In this document: positions 50,811 to 59,993 of the stretch, in pieces
Layout of the letters: every line of letters begins with the position of its first letter
Numbering within the stretch: the stretch's first letter is position 1
Assembly: GCA_035293945.1 (NCBI GenBank)
Contig: DATGLV010000039.1
Location: 62,001 to 126,000 of the forward strand
Source of the DNA: VAZQ01 sp035293945
GTDB taxonomy: Bacteria; Pseudomonadota; Alphaproteobacteria; Rhizobiales; Xanthobacteraceae
DNA: 64,000 bases
Direction: 5' to 3'
Made by a program: the position numbers and the translations under genes
The notes under the pieces: generated by a model
Databases searched by the model: none
The model's input: only the letters and a program-made list of their open reading frames with translations
What the model was told of the DNA's origin: nothing

Positions 50811-50837
50811 TATTGACCGAACCGTTCGGTCAATATT
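50809..50837. promoter_or_regulatory. Operator 2, 29-bp perfect palindrome
   Basis: The same 19-base core as operator 1, extended on each side by five symmetrical bases (AATAT...ATATT). It overlaps the upstream edge of the -35 box by two bases. Centres of the two operators are 59 bases apart. With operator 1 it brackets the promoter. Confidence 0.8.
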
Positions 50838-51024
50838 TCACGGGGATGTGACAGATGGGGGTAAGTCCAAGTTAAATCAATGGATTACCTGAGCTCGCGG
50901 GCAGCGGAGTAGATCGCCTGGGTTCCCCGGGCCGACGGGCCCGGGTCTGCTACCGTTCTGCGGGCTTGCTTCTTGGCTTTTGGGTCATCACTTGTGGGGC
51001 CCAAATAACCGAAGGGGGCGGAGA

Positions 51025-51534
51025 ATGGATGCCACTCAATTGCGCGCCATGCAGGCGCCGCTGAAGGAACGCTACAAGGGCGATCCACAATCGGCCGTCA
51101 TCACCTTGAAGGCGCGCGGGTCGCTGGATGACACGGCCATCGCGTGCAAGGTGGAGACCGGTCGCGCGCTTGCGGTCGCCGGCCTGCATCCTGCGACGGG
51201 TGGCTCGGGGCTCGAGCTCTGCTCCGGCGACATGCTGCTGGAGGCGCTGGTCGCCTGCGCGGGCGTGACCCTAAAGGCGGTCGCAACCGCCATCGAGGTT
51301 CCGCTCAAGTCCGGGATTGTATCGGCGGAGGGCGATCTCGATTTCCGTGGCACGCTCGGGGTCGCCAAAGATGCACCGGTTGGGTTCCGGCAGATCCGCC
51401 TCAAGTTCGCGGTCGAGACGGAGGCGCCGCAAGAGAAGCTCGATCAGCTGCTCAAGCTCACCGAGCGTTATTGCGTCGTTTATCAGACGCTGAAGAGCGG
51501 ACCGCCCATCGAAGTCTCGCTCGGAAAAGTGTAG
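51025..51534 (+). CDS. OsmC family protein
   Basis: 169-residue thiol-dependent peroxidase-fold protein. The two Cys expected in OsmC/Ohr are present: EALVACAGVT (about residue 84) and TERYCVVYQTL (about 150). Related members reduce organic hydroperoxides, but many OsmC proteins lack measured activity. The ATG at 51025 follows GGGGGCGGAG. It is followed after 32 bases by an SBP gene, so they may be co-transcribed. It diverges from the operator-controlled small gene, with 317 bases between the two starts, so the operators could also act on it. Confidence 0.88.
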   Translation: MDATQLRAMQAPLKERYKGDPQSAVITLKARGSLDDTAIACKVETGRALAVAGLHPATGGSGLELCSGDMLLEALVACAGVTLKAVATAIEVPLKSGIVSAEGDLDFRGTLGVAKDAPVGFRQIRLKFAVETEAPQEKLDQLLKLTERYCVVYQTLKSGPPIEVSLGKV

Positions 51535-51566
51535 TAGGCTTGCGACCTCTTTCGCCGGAGGTCCAC

Positions 51567-52544
51567 ATGGCTCGAGCAGGGTGTCTTCGCGCGCTTGGCT
51601 TGGCGCTGCGTGTCGCTCTCGTCGTCTGTGGCGCGGCTGCGCACGCCGCTCCGCCCGGCTTTGAGCACTTGCGTGTCGGCATGTCGGTGCCGGAGGCGTT
51701 CTCTTTCGTGCCGCTCGATGTCGGCATGCGGGTCGGCTTGTTCCGAAAATACGGGATCGACATCGAAGCCTCTTCGCTCGCCGGCGGCGCCAAGCTGCAG
51801 CAGGCGCTCGCCGCCGATTCGATCGACATCTGGCTCGGCTCCGGGCCGGAAATGTCGGCGATCGAAAAAGGATCGCCCGTCAAGGCGGTCGCCGCCATGG
51901 CGGGCGCGCCGCGGCTTCTTGCCTTATTGGTGCGTCCAGACACTTCGATCAAGTCGGTCACTGACCTCAAGGGCAAGAAGGTCGCGGTCACCACCGCAAA
52001 TTCGCTCACCGCCTGGCTCGTGAGCGAGCTCTCGCGGCAGCAGGGCTGGGGGGCGGGCGGCATCGAGGTCACGCCGCTTGGGGCCACCGCCGGGCAATTC
52101 GCCGCGCTCAAGGCCCGTCAGGTCGACGGGCTGGTCGCCGACGTCGCGACCCTTCTGCAGGCGGAGGCCAATGGCGAAGGCAACATCCTGTTTCGCTTCG
52201 GCGACCTCGTGAAGGACTTCCACATCCACGTCATCTTCGCCACCAACAAGCTGATCGCGCAGCGGCCCGATGCAATCCGCTCCTTCCTCGAGGCCTGGTT
52301 CGAGACCATCGCGTTCATGCGCCAGGACAAGGCACGCACGATCGAGATTGCCAAAGATGTGATTCACGTAGATCCGGCGATCACGGCGCGCACCTATGAC
52401 GAGCTGATGCCGATGTTCTCCGCGGACGGGAAGTTCGATCCGAAGGCGCTGGCGGCCTTGAGCCGCTCCTATGTGGATTTGAAAATCCTGCCCACGGCGC
52501 CGGACATGAGCAAATTCTACACTGAGGAATTCCTGCCGCGGTAA
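51567..52544 (+). CDS. ABC transporter substrate-binding protein (NMT1/SsuA-like)
   Basis: 325 residues. Signal peptide LGLALRVALVVCGAAAHA, then LRVGMSVPEAFSFVPLDVGMRVGLFRKYGIDIEASS (split at about residues 33-68), LQQALAADSIDIWLGSGPEMS, and DLKGKKVAVTTANSLTAW, all NMT1/SsuA fold marks. No permease or ATPase follows. It may share the transporter at 48219-49839 or one outside the window. ATG 51567 has GGAGG five bases upstream; the 466-residue ORF from 51144 starts inside osmC in another frame and is not real. Confidence 0.87.
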   Translation: MARAGCLRALGLALRVALVVCGAAAHAAPPGFEHLRVGMSVPEAFSFVPLDVGMRVGLFRKYGIDIEASSLAGGAKLQQALAADSIDIWLGSGPEMSAIEKGSPVKAVAAMAGAPRLLALLVRPDTSIKSVTDLKGKKVAVTTANSLTAWLVSELSRQQGWGAGGIEVTPLGATAGQFAALKARQVDGLVADVATLLQAEANGEGNILFRFGDLVKDFHIHVIFATNKLIAQRPDAIRSFLEAWFETIAFMRQDKARTIEIAKDVIHVDPAITARTYDELMPMFSADGKFDPKALAALSRSYVDLKILPTAPDMSKFYTEEFLPR

Positions 52545-52597
52545 GGGGCAAAATCCGCACCAAAGGCCCAGGGTCGATGCGTCCCCAAGAGGCTCAG

Positions 52598-53506
52598 TCA
52601 GGGCCTTGCTTTCTCCGCGACCAGCATGGATTGCAGTATCTGATCGGAAATGTCCCGGACGGCCCCGGGCGAGTGAGACAGGAACAGCGTATTGGTCTTA
52701 TCGCTCTCGCCGATCGATTTGATGGTATCGAAGTATTGAGTGACCATCACCAGCTGCATGACTTCCGAGACGGAGGCGTCTCCGACGACTTTCTGAAACT
52801 GCTCGATCGAGCTGCGCAATCCCTCGATGATCGCCTTCCGTTGATTCGCGATGCCCTGTCCTTGCAGGGCCTTGCTCTCGGCCTCGGCTTCAGCCTTCTT
52901 GACCACCAGAATCTTTTCGGCCTCGCCTCTGGCATTCGCGGCGACTTGTTCGCGCTGTGCCGCATTGATGTCGTTCATCGCCGACTTCACCTTCGCGTCA
53001 GGAACGATATCGGTGACCAGCACATTGACGATTTCGTAGCCGAACGCCGCCATGTCGGCATCCAGCTCCTGCTTCACGGCCGCAGCGATTCCCGATTGGC
53101 TTGCAAATACCTCGTCCAGCGTCATGCCGGGGACATGGCCCAGAATGACTTGCTCGACATAAGATTGAATCTGCTCCACCGGATTGGCGAGCTTGTAGTA
53201 GGCGTCAAACACGTTTTCGGGCCGGACTCGATTTTGGACGGAAATCGGAATGGTAACGAACACGTTGTCCTTGGTCTTCGTCTCCATCGTCAGGGTGATC
53301 TGGTTAACGCGCAAGCTGACCCTGCCGGCGACGGCGTCGATAAACGGCCATTTCCAGTTCAGGCCGGCATTGGCGACGCGAAGGAACTTTCCAAACCTTG
53401 TGATCACCGCGACCTGGGCGGTGTTGACCGTGAAGAAACTGCCCAGAATTGTGGAGAGCGCCAGAAAGACCAAAAATCCCAATACAACCCAGCCAAGCAG
53501 CTCCAT
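52598..53506 (-). CDS. SPFH/band 7 (stomatin-like) membrane protein
   Basis: 302 residues. One N-terminal membrane helix (LLGWVVLGFLVFLALSTILG) is followed by the SPFH domain (NTAQVAVITRFGKFLRVANAGLNWK split here) and a coiled-coil rich in Ala/Glu (REQVAANARGEAEKILVV). Such proteins form large rings at the membrane and regulate proteases or lipid rafts. ATG 53506 follows GGGGGACGA; the ORF from 53605 adds residues without family similarity. No NfeD partner is adjacent. Gene order with mutS on the same strand seems accidental. Confidence 0.88.
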   Translation of the reverse strand: MELLGWVVLGFLVFLALSTILGSFFTVNTAQVAVITRFGKFLRVANAGLNWKWPFIDAVAGRVSLRVNQITLTMETKTKDNVFVTIPISVQNRVRPENVFDAYYKLANPVEQIQSYVEQVILGHVPGMTLDEVFASQSGIAAAVKQELDADMAAFGYEIVNVLVTDIVPDAKVKSAMNDINAAQREQVAANARGEAEKILVVKKAEAEAESKALQGQGIANQRKAIIEGLRSSIEQFQKVVGDASVSEVMQLVMVTQYFDTIKSIGESDKTNTLFLSHSPGAVRDISDQILQSMLVAEKARP

Positions 53507-53662
53507 TTCGTCCCCCTGTTTCCGGTTCGGCATCGTATCGCGCCGATGCGGCGCGCCGTCCGATCCCCCCGCGACGCGCACATTTTCGGCATCAAATAAT
53601 ACCACGACTTGGTTACAGGGTTGTTGCGTTGATCAGGTCGGACCACAAGGCGACCGCCGGAT

Positions 53663-56383
53663 TCATCTTTGCGGCTTCGCGGCTTTAGCCTTCAGCACAT
53701 AAAGCGCTTCCAACGCCTCGCGGGGCGATAAGTCATCGGGATCGAGCGCGGCGAGCGCTGCGATGACCGGATCGGGCGCGGCATCTGCCGGTGCTGCCTT
53801 CGGCTTCGGTGCTGCCGCAAATAGCGGCAGGTCCTCGAATCCGCGCGGCGCGGCGCGATCCTCCGCTTCGAGCTTGGCGAGCACGAGCTTGGCGCGTTCG
53901 ATCACGGCGGCGGGAAGGCCCGCGAGCTTCGCCACTTGGATGCCGTAGCTGCGATCTGCCGCACCTGCCACCACCTCATGCAGGAAGACGACCTCACCCT
54001 CCCATTCCTTGACCCGCACTGTCGCGTTGAACAGACGCGGCAGCATAGCGGCAAGCGCGGTGAGCTCGTGGAAGTGTGTGGCAAACAGCGCGCGGCAGCG
54101 ATTGGTCGCGTGCAGATGCTCAATCGTTGCCCAGGCGATGGAAAGGCCATCGAAGGTCGCGGTGCCGCGGCCGATCTCGTCCAAAATGACGAGTGCGCGC
54201 TCGCCTGCCTGGTTCAGGATCGCGGCGGTCTCCACCATCTCGACCATGAAGGTCGAGCGGCCGCGGGCAAGATCATCAGCGGCGCCGACACGCGAGAACA
54301 GGCGGTCGATTACCCCGATCCGGGCGCGGCGCGCCGGCACGAAGCTACCCATCTGGGCGAGGATGGCGATGAGCGCATTCTGCCTGAGAAACGTCGACTT
54401 GCCCGCCATGTTGGGGCCGGTGAGGAGCCAGATTCGACCCGCGGACGCTTCATCCGGCGGGGAAAGGTCGCAGTCATTGGCAACGAATGGCGCACCCTCG
54501 CTCAAGCGTGCCTGCTCGACCACCGGATGGCGGCCGCCCTCGACCACAAAATCGAGCGAGCCATCGATCTCCGGCCGGATGTAACTCCGCTCGACAGCCA
54601 GCTCGGCCAGCGCCGCGGCCACATCGAGGCTGGCGAGCGCTGCCGCCGCATCGCTGATCGGCGTCTGCGCCGCCATCACGCGCGCGGCGAGGGCTTCGAA
54701 CACCTCGAGCTCGAGCGCCAGCGCCCGCTCGGCCGCACTGGCGATCCGGCTTTCGAGCTCACCGAGCTCGCTGGTGGTGAAGCGGATCTGGCCGGCCAGA
54801 GTCTGGCGATGGATGAAAGTCGCGTTCAGTGGCGGGCGCAGGAATTTCTCGCCATTCTGGGCGGTCGTTTCCACGAAATAGCCGAGCACGTTGTTGTGGC
54901 GGACCTTGAGCGAGCGCACGCCGGTCTCCTCGGCGTAGCGCGCCTGCAAGGCCGCGATCACCCGGCGCGATTCGTCGCGCAACGCGCGGGCCTCGTCGAG
55001 CGCCGTCACGTAGCCTGCGCGCACGAAGCCGCCATCGCGCTTTATAAGTGGCAGCTCGTCGGCAAGTGCCAAGGCAAGCTCATCGGCGATCGACGGATCA
55101 GGCGCGGAAAGCGCGAGGCTCGCTTCGACCAGCTCTGTGGGAAGCTCTCGCGACCGTGCGAGCGCGCGGCCCAGATTTGCGGCGGCGGAAATGCCATCGC
55201 GAATGGCGGCGAGATCGCGTGGTCCGCCGCGGCCGACCGAAAGCCGCGCCAGCGCGCGGGCAAGATCGGGTGCGGCTCTGAGATGCTCGCGCGTGGCGCT
55301 GCGCACACTTGCATCAGCGAGGAAGAATGCAACCGCGTCGTGCCGCCGGGAGATTGCGGCCGGATCGGTCAGCGGTGCAGCAAGCCGCTGTGCCAACAGC
55401 CGTGCGCCCGGCGGCGTCACGGTGCGGTCGATGGCGGCAAGCAGCGAGCCTTGCCGTTCACCCGAGAGGGTGCGTGTAAGCTCGAGATTGATGCGCGTTG
55501 CCTGATCGATCGCCAGTGTCGAACCTTCGCGCTCGCGCAGCGGCGGCGACAACGGCGGCCGCGCGCCAAGTTGCGTCGCCTCCACGTAACCGATGCACGC
55601 GGCGGCGGCGGTAAGCTCGAGGCGCGTGAGCGCCCCGAACGCCTGTGTGGTCGAGACCGCGAAATAATCCGCGAGCCGATGCTCGGCAGCCGCGCCATCG
55701 AAGATGCCACGGGGAAGGGGGGTCACGGCCCGCAATTCGCGCCAGAAGGGTGCCAGCTCCGGATCCTCATAGAGCGCATCCGAAACGATTATCTCGCCAG
55801 GCTCGAGGCGCGCGATCTCGGCGGCAAGGCCTGAGCGGTCGCATTCGGCGACGCGGAATTCGCCGGTCGAGATGTCGATCCAGGCGAGCGCGAAGCGGCC
55901 GTCCTCGCCCGCGGAAGCGCGCGAGCGCGCCACCGCCATCAAGTAGTTGTTCTTGCCCGCCTCGAGCAGCGTGTCCTCGGTCAACGTGCCGGGCGTGACC
56001 AGGCGGATCACCGCGCGGCGGACGACGCTCTTGGCGCCGCGCCTCTTCGCCAACGCCGGGTCTTCAGTCTGTTCGCACACCGCGACCCGATGGCCGCGCG
56101 CGATCAGGCGGTGCAGGTATTCGTCCGACCGCTCGATCGGCACCCCGCACATAGGAATATCGCGGCCCAGGTGCTTGCCGCGCTTGGTGAGCACTATGCC
56201 GAGCGCACGCGAGGCGACCTCTGCATCCTCGAAGAAGAGCTCATAGAAATCCCCCATCCGGTAGAACAGCAAGCAATCCGGATGCGCGGCCTTGATCTCG
56301 GTATACTGCTCCATCATTGGGGTGACGCGCGCCTCCGCCGAATCGGCGGCGGGCAATGCGTGATCGGAGCGGGCGATATCCAT
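53663..56383 (-). CDS. mutS: DNA mismatch repair protein MutS
   Basis: 906-residue ATPase that recognises mismatches. The N-terminal mismatch-binding Phe-x-Glu is in RMGDFYELFFEDA. The C-terminal ATPase has Walker A GPNMAGKSTFLRQ, Walker B VILDEIGRGTATFDG, and ATHFHELTAL. Length is standard for alphaproteobacteria. MutL is not nearby. Start ATG 56383 has M23 and M24 as in-frame alternatives. A 119-base gap separates it from the amidohydrolase gene downstream in gene order (same strand). Confidence 0.97.
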   Translation of the reverse strand: MDIARSDHALPAADSAEARVTPMMEQYTEIKAAHPDCLLFYRMGDFYELFFEDAEVASRALGIVLTKRGKHLGRDIPMCGVPIERSDEYLHRLIARGHRVAVCEQTEDPALAKRRGAKSVVRRAVIRLVTPGTLTEDTLLEAGKNNYLMAVARSRASAGEDGRFALAWIDISTGEFRVAECDRSGLAAEIARLEPGEIIVSDALYEDPELAPFWRELRAVTPLPRGIFDGAAAEHRLADYFAVSTTQAFGALTRLELTAAAACIGYVEATQLGARPPLSPPLREREGSTLAIDQATRINLELTRTLSGERQGSLLAAIDRTVTPPGARLLAQRLAAPLTDPAAISRRHDAVAFFLADASVRSATREHLRAAPDLARALARLSVGRGGPRDLAAIRDGISAAANLGRALARSRELPTELVEASLALSAPDPSIADELALALADELPLIKRDGGFVRAGYVTALDEARALRDESRRVIAALQARYAEETGVRSLKVRHNNVLGYFVETTAQNGEKFLRPPLNATFIHRQTLAGQIRFTTSELGELESRIASAAERALALELEVFEALAARVMAAQTPISDAAAALASLDVAAALAELAVERSYIRPEIDGSLDFVVEGGRHPVVEQARLSEGAPFVANDCDLSPPDEASAGRIWLLTGPNMAGKSTFLRQNALIAILAQMGSFVPARRARIGVIDRLFSRVGAADDLARGRSTFMVEMVETAAILNQAGERALVILDEIGRGTATFDGLSIAWATIEHLHATNRCRALFATHFHELTALAAMLPRLFNATVRVKEWEGEVVFLHEVVAGAADRSYGIQVAKLAGLPAAVIERAKLVLAKLEAEDRAAPRGFEDLPLFAAAPKPKAAPADAAPDPVIAALAALDPDDLSPREALEALYVLKAKAAKPQR

Positions 56384-56502
56384 GGGGCCGCACGCTAGCA
56401 GATGCGGCCGGGCGATTCATGCGCGGAAGATCAGTCGCCCACAGGGCGACGGGCAATCACCACAGGCGACCTCGATTCTCGTAAGCGCGGCAGCTGTCGC
56501 GG

Positions 56503-57525
56503 CTACTTCATCAGCTTCACGCCGCAGATTTTCTCCAGCGTGCCGTGGTCCATCATCTCGCGCTGGGCCTTCGGCAGGTTGAGGCTGTCGAGGATCTGCA
56601 ACGTCAGCCGCGGATACATCGTGCCGCCCTCCGGATCGAACGGGCAATCCGAAGCGAAAACGACTTTATCCTGCGGAAAGAACTCGAGCCCGCATTTGGT
56701 CGCCGGCACGCCGCCGAAGACGGCGGTATCGGCGTAGAAATCCTGCTTGAAGTAATCGAGCGGACGTTTCTTCAGGCTCTTGCGCAACGACACATAGTCC
56801 TCGTCGGACGTGCGCGACCCGAGAACGTCCCAACCCGGCCCGAGGCGACCTTCCAGCATCGGCACGATGCCGCCAAAATGGTGAACGATGAGCTTCAGGT
56901 TCGGATGGTTGTCGATGATCTTCGACATCACCAAGCGCGCCATGGCGCAGCCGGTCTCATAGGACCAGCCCAATGCCCACCAGATCTCGTAGAGCGATTT
57001 CTTCTCGGCCAGCGGATAGTCGGGCGTCTCCGCGCCGCGGGCCGGATGAATCCAGACCGGCTTGCCGAGATCGTTCATCTTCGCCCAGAACGGCGCGTAT
57101 TCGGGTCCGTCGATCGGCTTGCCGCCGACATTGGTGTAGATCTGCACGCCGAGTGCGCCGAGCTCCTTGACGGCGCGCTCCGCCTCGCCCGCGCCGGCAT
57201 CGGGCGCGGCAAGCGAGACCTGCGCCACGAAGCCCGGAAACTGATCGCGATGCTTGGCGCAGAGCTCGGCAAAGCCATCATTGACCATGCGCGACAGCTC
57301 ATCGACGGTGCCGAGCTTGCCCAGCGCCTCGAGCGGCGGCTGCGGATACGAGAGGATCTGCGCATAATCGGGATACATGCCCACGATCTTGCGGCGATGA
57401 TCGAGGTCGTAGAGCGCCGGCAGCGCCCGCACGCGTTTGCCCATGTCCTTGTAGTCGCCCGCCCTTTCCAGCATGCGCTCGAAGAACTTGTGCGGAAAGA
57501 AGTGTGTATACGCATCGATGCGCAT
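56503..57525 (-). CDS. Amidohydrolase / ACMSD-type decarboxylase
   Basis: 340-residue TIM-barrel metalloenzyme of the amidohydrolase-2 family (ACMSD, gamma-resorcylate or 5-carboxyvanillate decarboxylase-like). The first strand motif MRIDAYTHFFP has the metal site reduced to D-x-Y-x-H. VWIHPARG, IVHHFGGIVP and FASDCPFDPEGG supply the other ligands. Such enzymes decarboxylate aromatic acids or related enol acids without O2. ATG 57525 fits GGAG eight bases upstream better than ATG 57531. It is downstream of the thioesterase gene and divergent from the lig/CoA operon, so an aromatic substrate is probable. Confidence 0.83.
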   Translation of the reverse strand: MRIDAYTHFFPHKFFERMLERAGDYKDMGKRVRALPALYDLDHRRKIVGMYPDYAQILSYPQPPLEALGKLGTVDELSRMVNDGFAELCAKHRDQFPGFVAQVSLAAPDAGAGEAERAVKELGALGVQIYTNVGGKPIDGPEYAPFWAKMNDLGKPVWIHPARGAETPDYPLAEKKSLYEIWWALGWSYETGCAMARLVMSKIIDNHPNLKLIVHHFGGIVPMLEGRLGPGWDVLGSRTSDEDYVSLRKSLKKRPLDYFKQDFYADTAVFGGVPATKCGLEFFPQDKVVFASDCPFDPEGGTMYPRLTLQILDSLNLPKAQREMMDHGTLEKICGVKLMK

Positions 57526-57747
57526 GGGCATTGCTCCGGCTATTTGCTTGTTGGCTTTAGCTCGCTACCGCGGGCCAGATGATGCGGAATTCGCCGTGAC
57601 GTGAGGAGTGACATTCGTCGTGGCATTCGTCGAGGTGTGGCCGCGATATCGGCGGCGATGAGGCGGTGGCAGGGTGTTAGCGCGTCGGACCACCCCTGTC
57701 CATCGCCGCGCCCGCGCGGCTGTTGTGCCGCGGGAGGGTGCTTTGGG

Positions 57748-58170
57748 TCACCCGGCCGCAAACCGTGCGGCGAGATCTGCCGGTATCGCCTGCGCTTTGA
57801 AGCCGCCCGGCCGGGTCGGATCGGCGATGACCCAGACCCGCGTCTCGAAGGCTTCGACCGCGAGCTCTCCATTCCGGCTCAACCGATGCGTGATCTCGAA
57901 GCTCGAGCGCCGCACCGCGGTAAGCCGCGACTCGATCACCACGTCGTCGCCATAACGCGTGGGCTGCAAAAAACGCGCCCGGCTCTCAACCGTCGGGCAA
58001 CCGGCGAACGGATAGGCCTCCTGCAATTGCCGCTTGCTCAGCCCGAGCGCGCTCTCGATCAGAAGCGTGGTCGAGTGATCGAACATGGCGAAATAGCGCG
58101 GATGGAAGACGATGCCGGCGGGATCGCAATCGCCCCATTCGATGCGAACCGTGCGTGTGTTGCTCGGCAC
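57748..58170 (-). CDS. Acyl-CoA thioesterase, 4-hydroxybenzoyl-CoA type
   Basis: 140-residue hot-dog protein. The family motif VRIEWGDCDPAGIVFHPRYF, with catalytic Asp in GDCDPAGIV, is near the N-terminus, as in 4-hydroxybenzoyl-CoA thioesterase. GTG 58170 follows GGGGGTGG and gives the normal family length. The 174-residue reading from 58272 would begin five bases from the divergent CoA transferase start, leaving no room for promoters. If it releases 4-hydroxybenzoate, that would feed protocatechuate and the divergent lig genes. Confidence 0.83.
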   Translation of the reverse strand: MPSNTRTVRIEWGDCDPAGIVFHPRYFAMFDHSTTLLIESALGLSKRQLQEAYPFAGCPTVESRARFLQPTRYGDDVVIESRLTAVRRSSFEITHRLSRNGELAVEAFETRVWVIADPTRPGGFKAQAIPADLAARFAAG

Positions 58171-58277
58171 GTCGATGCCACCCCCTGGCTTTGTCCCGCG
58201 GAGCATTTGACCGCAGCCGCCACGGCCCCGTAAATACGGCGGCACGTCGACAAACAGATTTTTGCGAGTCATCCTCC

Positions 58278-59147
58278 ATGTCGCGTTTTCTGTCGTTGCC
58301 TGAGGCGGTGCAAGAGAACATTGCCGATGGCGATATTCTCGCCATGGAGGGCTTCACCCATTTAATCCCGCATGCGGCCGGGCACGAGATCATTCGCCAG
58401 CGCAAGCGGCGGCTCACGCTCATCCGCATGACCCCTGACCTCATCTACGACCAGCTCATTGGCATGGGTTGTGCCGCCAAGCTGATATTTTCCTGGGGCG
58501 GCAATCCGGGCGTCGGGTCGCTCTTCCGCCTGCGCGATGCGGTCGAGAACGGCTGGCCTAATAGAATCGAGATCGAGGAGCACTCCCACGCCGCCATGGC
58601 GAACGCGTACGAAGCCGGTGCCGCCGGCCTGCCCTGTGCGATCTTTCGCGGCTATATCGGGGTCGACCTGCCGCGGGTCAATCCGCGCATCAAGCGCGTC
58701 ACGTGTCCGTTCTCGGGCGAGGAGCTGGCCGCCGTTCCGGCGCACCGTCCCGACGTCGCGGTCATCCATGCGCTCAAGGCCGACCGGGCCGGCAACGTGC
58801 TGCTTGAGGGCATCCTCGGGGTGCAGAAAGAGGCGGTGCTCGCCGCCAAGCGCTCGATCGTGACCGTGGAAGAGGTGGTCGAAGATTTCGGGCCGCGCAG
58901 CCTCAACGCCGTGATCCTGCCCGCCTGGACGGTCGGGGCGATTGCGGTCGTGCCGGGCGGCGCCTACCCGTCCTATGCGCAGGGGTATTACTCCAGAGAC
59001 AACGCGTTCTACATCGCCTGGGACAAAATCGCGCGCGAGCGCGACAGCTTTCTCGCCTGGATGAGCGAGAACGTGCTCGACCGCGGCCCGGAAGCTTTCG
59101 CCCAATATGCGGGGGGCCGGCGGCGGATGGGCAAAATTGCCGGGTAG
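58278..59147 (+). CDS. CoA transferase subunit A, CatI/PcaI/GctA-like
   Basis: 289-residue family I CoA transferase, alpha subunit. Conserved parts: VQENIADGDILAMEGF, PDLIYDQLIGMGCAAKLIFSWGGNPGVG (split), RGYIGVDLP, and FSGEELAAVPAHRPDVAVIHA. The size matches CatI of Pseudomonas B13 or GctA, rather than the shorter PcaI. It should move CoA from succinyl-CoA to a dicarboxylic acid such as 3-oxoadipate. Subunit B starts 66 bases downstream. ATG 58278 is chosen over the longer frame from 58155, which would overlap the thioesterase gene. Confidence 0.88.
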   Translation: MSRFLSLPEAVQENIADGDILAMEGFTHLIPHAAGHEIIRQRKRRLTLIRMTPDLIYDQLIGMGCAAKLIFSWGGNPGVGSLFRLRDAVENGWPNRIEIEEHSHAAMANAYEAGAAGLPCAIFRGYIGVDLPRVNPRIKRVTCPFSGEELAAVPAHRPDVAVIHALKADRAGNVLLEGILGVQKEAVLAAKRSIVTVEEVVEDFGPRSLNAVILPAWTVGAIAVVPGGAYPSYAQGYYSRDNAFYIAWDKIARERDSFLAWMSENVLDRGPEAFAQYAGGRRRMGKIAG

Positions 59148-59213
59148 GATCAAAATGTTGGAAGGCGCCGCGCAATTTGCCTATGTGCACGCGCGCCAAA
59201 ATGGGCTGAACTG

Positions 59214-59993
59214 ATGTCCGACGCCTATCAACCCAGCGAGATGATGACGATCGCGGCGGCGCGCGCGCTGCGCAACGAGGATGTGTGCTTCGTTGGGATT
59301 GGCCTGCCGTCGGCCGCCGCCAATCTGGCGCGGCTCACGCATGCGCCGGCGCTCACGCTGATCTACGAATCCGGTCCGCTCGGCGCCAGGCCTGATGTGC
59401 TGCCGCTCTCCATCGGCGACGGCGAATTATGCGAGACCGCGCTCACCACCGTCTCGGTGCCGGAAATGTTCCGCTATTGGCTGCAGGGCGGCCGCATGAC
59501 CGTCGGCTTCTTGGGTGGTGCGCAGGTCGATCGTTTCGCCAATCTCAACACCACGGTCATTGGCGCGTACGACAAACCGCGCACGCGGTTACCCGGCGGT
59601 GGCGGTGCGCCGGAGATCAGCACCTGCTGCGGCGAGATTTTCATCATCATGAACCAGTCGAAGCGCAGCTTCGTCGAGCGGCTCGACTTCATTACATCCA
59701 TGGGGCATGGCCAAGGCTTCGACCATCGCGTGCGCCTCGGCCTCAAGACCAAAGGCCCGACCAAGCTCATCACCGATCTTTGTGTCCTCGAGCCGGATCC
59801 GGCGAGCCGCGAAATGATCGTGACATCCATCCATGAAGGCGTGACCCGCGACCGGATCGCCGCGCAGACCGGCTGGCCTGTGCGTTACGCGGCCCAAATC
59901 GCCGAGACCCGTCCGCCGAGCGCGCAGGAGCTCAACGCGTTGCGCGAGATCAAGGCCCGCACCGCGCGGGCGCATGGACAAGGGGCATCATGA
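59214..59993 (+). CDS. CoA transferase subunit B, CatJ/PcaJ/GctB-like
   Basis: 259 residues. Typical beta-subunit parts: CFVGIGLPSAAANLARL, the catalytic Glu in IYESGPLGARP, and LGGAQVDRFANLNTT. It pairs with subunit A in a hetero-oligomer. Its stop overlaps the thiolase ATG by four bases (ATGA), so the next step, thiolytic cleavage, is translationally coupled. Together with PcaF-like thiolase, 3-oxoadipate is the most probable substrate. Confidence 0.88.
   Translation: MSDAYQPSEMMTIAAARALRNEDVCFVGIGLPSAAANLARLTHAPALTLIYESGPLGARPDVLPLSIGDGELCETALTTVSVPEMFRYWLQGGRMTVGFLGGAQVDRFANLNTTVIGAYDKPRTRLPGGGGAPEISTCCGEIFIIMNQSKRSFVERLDFITSMGHGQGFDHRVRLGLKTKGPTKLITDLCVLEPDPASREMIVTSIHEGVTRDRIAAQTGWPVRYAAQIAETRPPSAQELNALREIKARTARAHGQGAS

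Noticed and set aside
53936..55834. 632-codon plus-strand frame
   Set aside because: Antisense to mutS; no family features.
57540..57872. Short minus-strand frame between thioesterase and amidohydrolase
   Set aside because: It overlaps the thioesterase end in another frame, is rich in Arg/Ser/Pro, and has no ribosome site.
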